60,000 nucleotides of DNA from Membranipora membranacea (lineage: Eukaryota > Bryozoa > Gymnolaemata > Cheilostomatida > Membraniporidae): contig OU612068.1 in the NCBI GenBank assembly GCA_914767715.1, forward strand, positions 28,088,001 to 28,148,000. Direction: 5' to 3'. The notes under the pieces were generated by a model. That model did not search any database and was not told where the DNA came from. It saw nothing but the letters and a program-made list of their open reading frames with translations. This document shows positions 26,401 to 35,400 of this stretch, piece by piece (positions within the stretch are counted from its first letter, which is position 1; every line of letters begins with the position of its first letter). Made by a program: the position numbers and the translations under genes.

Positions 26401-29400
26401 TTTGTAGTCTGAGGTATTTCCTTTAGCAGGTAGAGGATAGACCGAGTCGAGAACAGACTTGGGGTGTACCATCTTCTCAGCTAGAAGCAGCCATGTATCC
26501 AAGAACTCAACTAGGTAATCTACAGTGAATAAACAGTCTTTTTTTATCGACTCACAATGCGAAGATGGGCTCATACTGTATTCATGGCAAATGCGCGCAA
26601 AACTTGCTGAATTTAATGCTTTATAAAGGAAAGCAAAGAATAGTCTATAACAATAGAAAGAAGGCTTAGTGAACAACGGAAATAGCCATCATTGGAGACA
26701 CTTTGTCTTGTTTGTTCACTGTATTTGCAGATGAACTGTACTTTATAAAAGTTGATAGACCTTTTTACCTGGTATTTTGGTTGGAGTAGTATTGGGACCG
26801 CCCCTGAATGACTCAGAGGGAGGTAGCTGGTTTACTACATTATAGAATACAGTAAAATATGCTTCTAATCCTCCACTGTTCTCAAACTCCTGAAGCATTA
26901 GGTGATATGAATGCTTATTCTCCTCAAACAGCATGGGTTTAGCAAACCCTACCACCGACATCAGGAAATACATACTAAAACACAAACAAAAGAATTAGTT
27001 ACCAACAGTTAGGGTGACGATCGATTTGTGAAATTTCTGTTACATGCTGCATCTAGTGACAATGACGTATGACAATTACCAAAACACACAGAGCAATATA
27101 ACTGATCTTTGTTTGATTTTTATTGAAAACTGGGTGACATATTGGTTGGAGGGACACTAACTGTAATTTAGGAACATCAGCTTCAGTTGGTGGCTTCCAG
27201 TTGAGGCCATTTGTTGAGAGCTTGCAGAGAGCTTTAGATATAGCCCTTGCATTAGCTGACGGGACAGATGGTGCGGGTGGTGGCTGGTGTGTCCTCCTTT
27301 GCCTCAACATCACAGAGCCAACACACAGCTTCACCAATACATTCTGGAAGAGCTCAGCCAGTGTTCCTCCGAGTCTGAAATTAATCACAGAATGAACTTA
27401 GCACCAGGGATTCAATGATTCAGAAGGGGATCAAACATTGAAAAAAAAATTATCAAATACTCATGAGACCATCAAATGATCCTCATTTTATGTATTGTAG
27501 CAGTGATCACCATTTCCATATTTTGCAATAATATAATATATATATATATATATAAACATTATATATATACTATGTTTCTATATAAATAAATTCCGGTGCC
27601 GTGAAGCTTCACATACCTGGAGCTGACATTCAGTAGAGGCCTGATTTGTTTCATCTGGTTATTAGGTACAGGACCAGTCTTCTTCCCTCCAGTAGCTGCC
27701 TGAGTAACGGTTGAGCTCTCACCAGCACCACCTGGAGTCTCCGCTGTGGTACTAGTCTCCTCATCAGGAGTAGTAAGAGCAGAGGCAGCGAGGTCAGCTG
27801 TACTCAGCCCCTCCATGGCAGCTGTGACTCCTACACTACTGTTACTGTCTGTGTCCATGTCTTTAGATGAGGAGGCTGAACATTTGGGCAGCAGTTTAGC
27901 CAGGTCAGTACGGCCGAATTCTGAGTCACCGGGAAGTAGGTCGTTATCACTACAGAGTGCTAGCAGTACTGTACCTTCCCATACTAGGCTGTAGTAGAGT
28001 TTACCCAGCTCTGCTAGAACACTCAATCCCTTCTCAGTACCCCACTGTACAAGGGATATCTGCTTCAAATCAGCCTATAAGTAACCAACAAGAAAACGTC
28101 CTGAGAAAGAAATTCTCACTATGAAAATTATTTGTTATTTTTCGCTTCACCAAAGGAAAGAAATTAAACAGAACAGGCATAGAACTCTGTCAAGTAGAGA
28201 TAATAATAATATAGAAGGTCCTAGTATTTACAACTCGGCAATGAGGAATAATTGTACAACATTTATGGTAAACTGCTTGACATCTTACCTGTCCAAAACG
28301 ACACATGTGAACGAACACTTTCACATAAGCTTGTACAGCAGAGAGGTTATGGAGTAGAGGTGTAGATTTAGGATTAGACACAGCCTCTGGGATGGTACCA
28401 GACTCTCCTACAGCGCTAACTAACTCAGATAGTAGAGCAGAGCCACCTGGTGGTGGTAAAGGCTCGTATAACTTCTCAATACAAGCCAGAGCTTCTGATA
28501 GCTGCTTCAATCCTTCACTCAGCACTTTGGGCTCATGGCAGAGTTTCTATAACAACAAGTATCATTACAGCATTGGAAATGGGTTTCTGAAGATATTATG
28601 TATGATATAGTTACAGGCTGCATGTGACCTGTTGAGGGCCGGTTTGTCAATTTATGTAATCTTACAATATTGGCAATGTTATCAAAGTCCCACTGTAGCA
28701 ACTATGGAGATTTCTCACCAGTAGTATGGTGCAGACACTGGACACACTCTGACAGGCAGGGCTAGTTGGGAAATCTACAGGGAGGTTCGGCAATCTGAGT
28801 ATTTGGAATAGAGGCTCGAGTCCGCCCTGTGTGATAAACTCCATACAGTGATCATCAGCTGTGGAGTTACCCATTATAGCATCCACAAACTTCATCTAAA
28901 ACAACAAAAAACCATGCAGTGAGGGCAGCAATAAATGAAAGCAGTTCTCATTGCGCCCTGAATGCTACTAATATTTGACCATATTTCTACAACTTATTGG
29001 TGAGAGGACGCAATTTACCAATTGAAACAACTGGAACATTTATATTCTACATTGTACATACCACATTGTGTATGTAATCCATAAGAGGTACAGCTTTAGG
29101 AGTGGCTGGTTTAGCTGTCTGGTCTGAGCTCATCTCTACATCATCAGTTGTCACATTCTCGGTAGCCGTGGTGGTAGTGACAGGTGTCACAGGTGTCTCA
29201 GTGGCAGGTGTAGCTGTAGCTGCTGGCGCATCTGTCGCACCTAGTAAGAAATAATACGTGCATACATAATAAAAAAAGTGGGCACTGGATCATAATGAAA
29301 TTCAGCACCAAATTGTAAAGTGACTGCAAGGAAATCGGCAACTGGATCTCAAAAAGTTTCAAATTATGGGAAGGTTTCAAAAAAGTTTTCGTTATTCAAT

Positions 29401-32400
29401 TTGTTTTCAAATTATAAATGCAGGTATATAACTAACCTTCAGTGACCTCATCATCATCCTCGCTCTCATCTATATCACTGTTCTGTGTGGCTCCTCCGCT
29501 GACTATATTACCTCCTGCGTCTGTGGCCGAGGCTCCCCCTGCTCCAGAGTCTGAGTTCTTACTTGTACACGTGTACTGTGTATCCGTACCCAGACGTATT
29601 ATCTCATTCAGCAGCTGTAAAGTAAAACAAATATCATAGCTGTGATAAAGATTGTAACATACTGATAACAGTTACTGATAACGTTCAAAATATGATCCAT
29701 TTTGCTTCATCCTCATTATTAGAAGTTGATGAGAACGGGTTGTAGATTAAATGTAGTGGAATATCTAATCTACATCAAAAATTGTAAGAATTAAAGAATT
29801 AAGATTTGACTTGATAATATTTAGTGGACATTGAAATTCTACTCAAAAAGGCTGTTTATACTCAATAGAGCTGCCGCAGTATATCAAGTGGTTGTTGTTG
29901 AGTTGCAAAGTGTTTCTTACCCCAATGATAGCTTTGATAGCGGCGACTCTCAGGCTCGGCTGGTGCCTCATAAGTTCATCCATGGCGGTGCCCAGATTAT
30001 TAGCAGTGTCTCCAAACGCGTCTGAGCTTTTACGTTTTCTCATGGCTGGTAAGTACTCTGGAGAAAGGAGAACCTACACAGAGAAAATTAAAATTGAAAT
30101 AGAGAAAATTTGTTGTTTTAGTTATTTGCGCACATCACAGAACTATCACCTCAAAATAGAATCAGAAAAGAAGAAAAATTGATGAGGGCGACGTAATGCA
30201 AAAACCTACCTTGAACAATTTGTCGAATGGCTTGTACTCTACAAAAGCGTCCAGGCCCCGCTGATTGAGACACAGAGCACTGAATACATTTGGCAGAGCC
30301 GCTAAGACCTCTCTAGTGGTGGGCACGTCTTTGACAAGTAAGGAGTTGAGTACCACCTCAGTTAGTCCCTTATCTTGTAGTGAGGAGAGTAGAGATGGTT
30401 CTTGGAACACAAACACAGTCACCACATCCAACGCTAAAATAGAATGAGTTTTATATAATGCACTACAGATTGACTGAGTTGTATATTTCAGCGCTATTTG
30501 TTCCATGTTTCAAGGTTATTCTGTTGTTTTGCTTTCAATCAAATATTGGCTGACAGGTGGGGTCAACACAATTTAATGCTTTTCCCATCAGAGAAGCATC
30601 CTTCATGAATATGAATATAGGCGAACACCTCTCTAGTTAACTTACCTAATAGAAATAATGAAGCACCATAATATTCTGCATTACTTATAACATGCTGCAG
30701 AGCTTTGGGCATCGTGCCCTCCATAATATGTCTTATACTGTCTGCAAAACTAAGAGCTGGCTCTGGTATCACCTTCTTGAAGAAGTTCAATATAGATTTG
30801 AGCAGGGCTGACCTCTGTGGAAGACACTGCAGACCTGAAAAACACATCGTCACTGTACAGGTAACTATAGCATTACTGTATTCAGATCGTCATAATCATC
30901 TGTAAAGTTTCAATAGCTTCATACAGTGGCTGTATTGAGATGACACCATGTTTTTTGTGTGTCAATAGATTATAAACCTTGGCGCCGACATAGCGGCCAC
31001 GCCCTTGAGGCAGCTTCATTTCTCAGTCTTCAGACAGAGTTAAACCCACTTTTTTTTAGCCTAATCAGAAAGGTATTTTAGGACAAATATAGATTTGCTG
31101 AATGCTGTATTACCTGGAATAGCAACAGCTACCACCACTTCTTTACTGGTGCTGGGCTGAGAATCCATCAGTTCTAGATTATCTCGCTGTGATTGCTCAC
31201 TAGTGTGAACTTCTATATTACTACTGACTGCTACATCGCTTGTCTGCTGACCAGGGGTCGCTGACTCAGGGTCGTGACCTCCTGATGTACCACCACCACC
31301 GCCTCCTCCGGGGTCATCTGATTGTGTATTACTGGAAGGTAAGTCACTACTTGATTCAGCTAAGCGTTCTAACTCTGATACCTGACTGGCATCATTATGT
31401 AAACTGTCACTAACATCCATTGGAACTGCATCAATGCTTTCCATAGATGTGATTCTTTTAGGCCTGATTATGAATGGCTGTTCTTTTCGACATATTGTGA
31501 CCTCATGCTGAAAATAAGAAAAGGTTAAATCTTCAATGAGTGATTCGATGAAAAAAACTAGTATGGACATGATAGCCGTTAAGAAGTCAATGCATGCTTT
31601 GTCCCGGAAAACGTGGTCCATCATCATCAAACTTGCACATAAATCTTGCTGGGATATATTTTGTTTATTTGCTTGTTTTGCTAGTTTCCTGCAGATCACA
31701 AAATAGATCACTCACATGAATCACTATAAGTCTACCATGCAGTTACCGTACTTTTGACTTATAGAGTGTGAGTTTGCAGGCAGGTAAATAAACTTAGTCG
31801 AAAAATGAATCTTCTGTACATGAAAAGAAATATAACTTACATCGAGTCTGTCTATGAATACTTTGAGTCCGTTGTGATTCTCAAATGATTGAGTACACAT
31901 ATTGGTCATGAGATCTATAATCCGCACTGCTCGAGTTACAAACTACAAACAAAGAAACGTAAAAGCACATTAAATTAAAAATTGATCAGAACTATTACAT
32001 GAAATGGATTCACAGAGAAGAACACTATTGAATGTAAAATAATGAGGAAATCGGCCTTACTTTTTTCGATTTTTTGAAACTGGAAAGAGGCAAAATGATC
32101 CATTAAATATGGACATTGTTGTTACTCTCCGCTCATGAAAGAGCATCAATAGCAAACTTACAGTGATGTGTTCTTGTTCGTCAGAGTACCAGTTGGCCAG
32201 TTTGAGCAGACTGGGCATAATACCACAGGAGAGCAGAGCCTCGCCCCCACTCTCATAGCTCGCCAGGTGATAGAGGAACGAGAACAGAGCTGTGGAGAAG
32301 GAGTGAGGGAATGCTATCACTGACGGCCGACCCGATGATGATCCTGCTGCGGAGGCTGTCGAAATTTTACCACTTCCAGCAGCTGAAGATGAAGCGGGCT

Positions 32401-35400
32401 CTACCATATACTGTATACATTTTCGTACGAGGCTTGGCAAGAAACCATGATAGGTATTTGCTCCTGTGATGTCTATTATTGCTTCTAACCTGCAAAATAT
32501 ATAAATTCATATCAGTTACCGGGTTCACATCGTTTCTAACTACAATCCCCTCAGCTTCAGTTTTATGAGATCCTCATGTATAAACAGAATCTGAATGTAA
32601 AACATTGAATGTGAGACCTAGTAGGAATCTGAAACTGAGGTGACCAAAAATCGATAACGCATCACATCCAGTCTTTTGGAGTCAAACCAGGACTCATACT
32701 CAGAGTCATAAAGGGGATTTGAAATAAATACTGCGTTACTTACTTAGGATTTCTCTCCAGGTGTATGATTGCTGTGAGCGTTCTCATTACAGCAGCCTTC
32801 ATATCCTACAATATCATAAATCAAATGTAGGACGACGTTTGGGAAATCCATAATATGTCAGCGTTTAAATTAGGACTGGTCAGTTCCTGCTGGCTTTTTG
32901 TTTTGATGGAGGAGATAAATGATAAAAAAAAGAAGATATTCCAACTTAGGCCTATCTAATATTTATTGAACAGACATAATTTATTCCCTAACTATAAATA
33001 CACAAAATTACACCCAGTATTGGGATATATATGGATAATGTATACTGAGTTGCAAGATTTACATAAATAAATTGCTGCTCTACTAGGCTAATAAGTCCTA
33101 AGGGAGAAGTAATCAACTTACAATTAAGTGGTCAAATGTAAGTTCAAGTACGTTGACCAGCTCATTTATAAATCCACTGTAGATTATCTGATGTGCCACT
33201 TCATTATCAACTGCATGAGAATACACTACAAATAGAGAGACATTGTCAGCAGTTAGTATACAGTTGGTATACAGTTAGTATACAGCGAGTGAAGCAAGGG
33301 ATGGAAACATTCTCTCATGTTTCACAAGGGTGGATGGGAGGGTACACAACAGATGTATGTTAATTCAATTGAAGACCATAAATGGGAACAACTCAAACAT
33401 CTTCATAATCATTATTATATTTTTTTGGGTGCCAAATCAGTACCTATTCCCTAAAAACCTGAAGAAATAACACATCAGGTTGCAAAAAACACTAAAAAAT
33501 CTAATTTGAACTTGTAAATCTCAAGCGTGTTGCCAGGTGCAGCCACGGCACCTCTCTAACAGCTATAGCACCCATTTTACCTAGAATGGAGATAGCCTGA
33601 AGGCGGGCCAGTATACAGTTAGTTCTGAGTTTGTAGTTTGAGAATGAGTGAGCCAGTCTTATATGAGTGAAGAGTAACATCTGTTTATTATCTGGTATCT
33701 CATGTTCAGACATGACTTTAGTCATCACATCAGAAGGTGAGGTAGCACTCTTATCCACCTTCTCCAGGTGAATAGTACACAGGCTACTGGGCTGAGTCTA
33801 AAAGTAGAATGACAGCCAGCTGATTGACCACCATACTTTCAATGAAGGTCTTAGAAAACAAAAATTTTCAATTTATATACCCTTGATTCATTCCCCAAAT
33901 ATGAAAGAGCTGATGCAGGGGGACATTTGTCGGACAGTTAACTATCTGTAGGTAGTGCAATACTGCTCCGACACTAAATATAATTTTGTTGTCTTATGAG
34001 CTTGTAGCACTTTGTACAGGATACATTATGTAGCAGAATATTCCAGGAATAATCTTATACAGTTGATGTTACTTCCTACTAATACACAAAGTATATGGAA
34101 ATGTTATTGGTCAACAAATCTTTCATGTGCATAATGATAATTCTTAGAATCCATCTATGATAGATCAGACCACAGACTAACCTTGCTAGCTCTGTTGGTG
34201 TAAAACTCAAAGTGAACAGTAGTGGCACTGGACGGATAGCTCTCTACAGCTAAATCCTGGCAACACTCAGCCAGACCAAAGCCGTTCTCTTTTCCTCCCC
34301 AACTCTACAACAAACATTTTCCTCATTGATTAGGACTCATTTTTCCCACCTCAAGTACATCACAGAAAAACACCATGTTAACATTATTATATCCTGATTG
34401 CGATTGAAGCCCTTATAGCAGAGCCATGAAAATAACATCCATCAGCTGATCTATACTAGCTGCTGTTGGTCAACATACTCATTCAGAGTCTATACACCAT
34501 AGAGCAGGCCTCACTGATATACAGCATAATGATGAAAAATATTGATTTTCAAAAACATTGACTAAATAAGTGAAAACTAGTGACCTACAGTAAAGCCATA
34601 AATCACACACACTGTTGGGTATACAGCCCTGCAAAAAATGAAGACTTAAGATACATCATTTCATGTGGGATGTGTAAAAAATCCAACCGCTTGTCTTCAT
34701 GCTGCGCATTTAGCTCTTTGTAGTGAAACCAAAAAACTGGTCACACTGTCTGATCTAACTATATGCCATCACAGTGATGATGACATTTCTTCACACCTAG
34801 CACGACTATTTTCAGTTTGATTACAATTTTAATATCGGCAGTACAACTCACCTCAGCTAAATATAGAAGTCTGATCACTATTTCTTGCTTCCTAGGTGCT
34901 GACAGTCGGCCCATGAAGTTTGATCTCTTACTGAATACATACAACACATTGAGAACTTCCAACACAACGTCCATGTCACTAAAATAAGAGAATGTAACGA
35001 TGGTTAGGGCTATGTCTTACGCATATCATCCATAATACATTATTTCTGGTTCCAAGTGATAAAGTCATATCAGACTAAAGATAAAGTACAAATGAGTCAT
35101 GGATAGCAACTGATGAACAAGTTCCTTTAACGATCCTGCACAATTCTTGGGTAAAGGAGAGAAATGCCAACTTAATTGTTTTTGAAAGGGAAGGGAGGTG
35201 AGGGTTGTATGAAGGTGAAGCGACTCCCTGCACATTACAGTAAGGGCACTCAATCTAACTTACATGGACAGTTAACATGTTATGTATTACTGGTGAAAAA
35301 GGAAGAATCATATGCTAGGTTTCTGCATTCCAGAAAGTACTTTTACTATATCAGACAACTTTTCTCTGCCCTGAGATAACACATTTATAATAAATCAGCA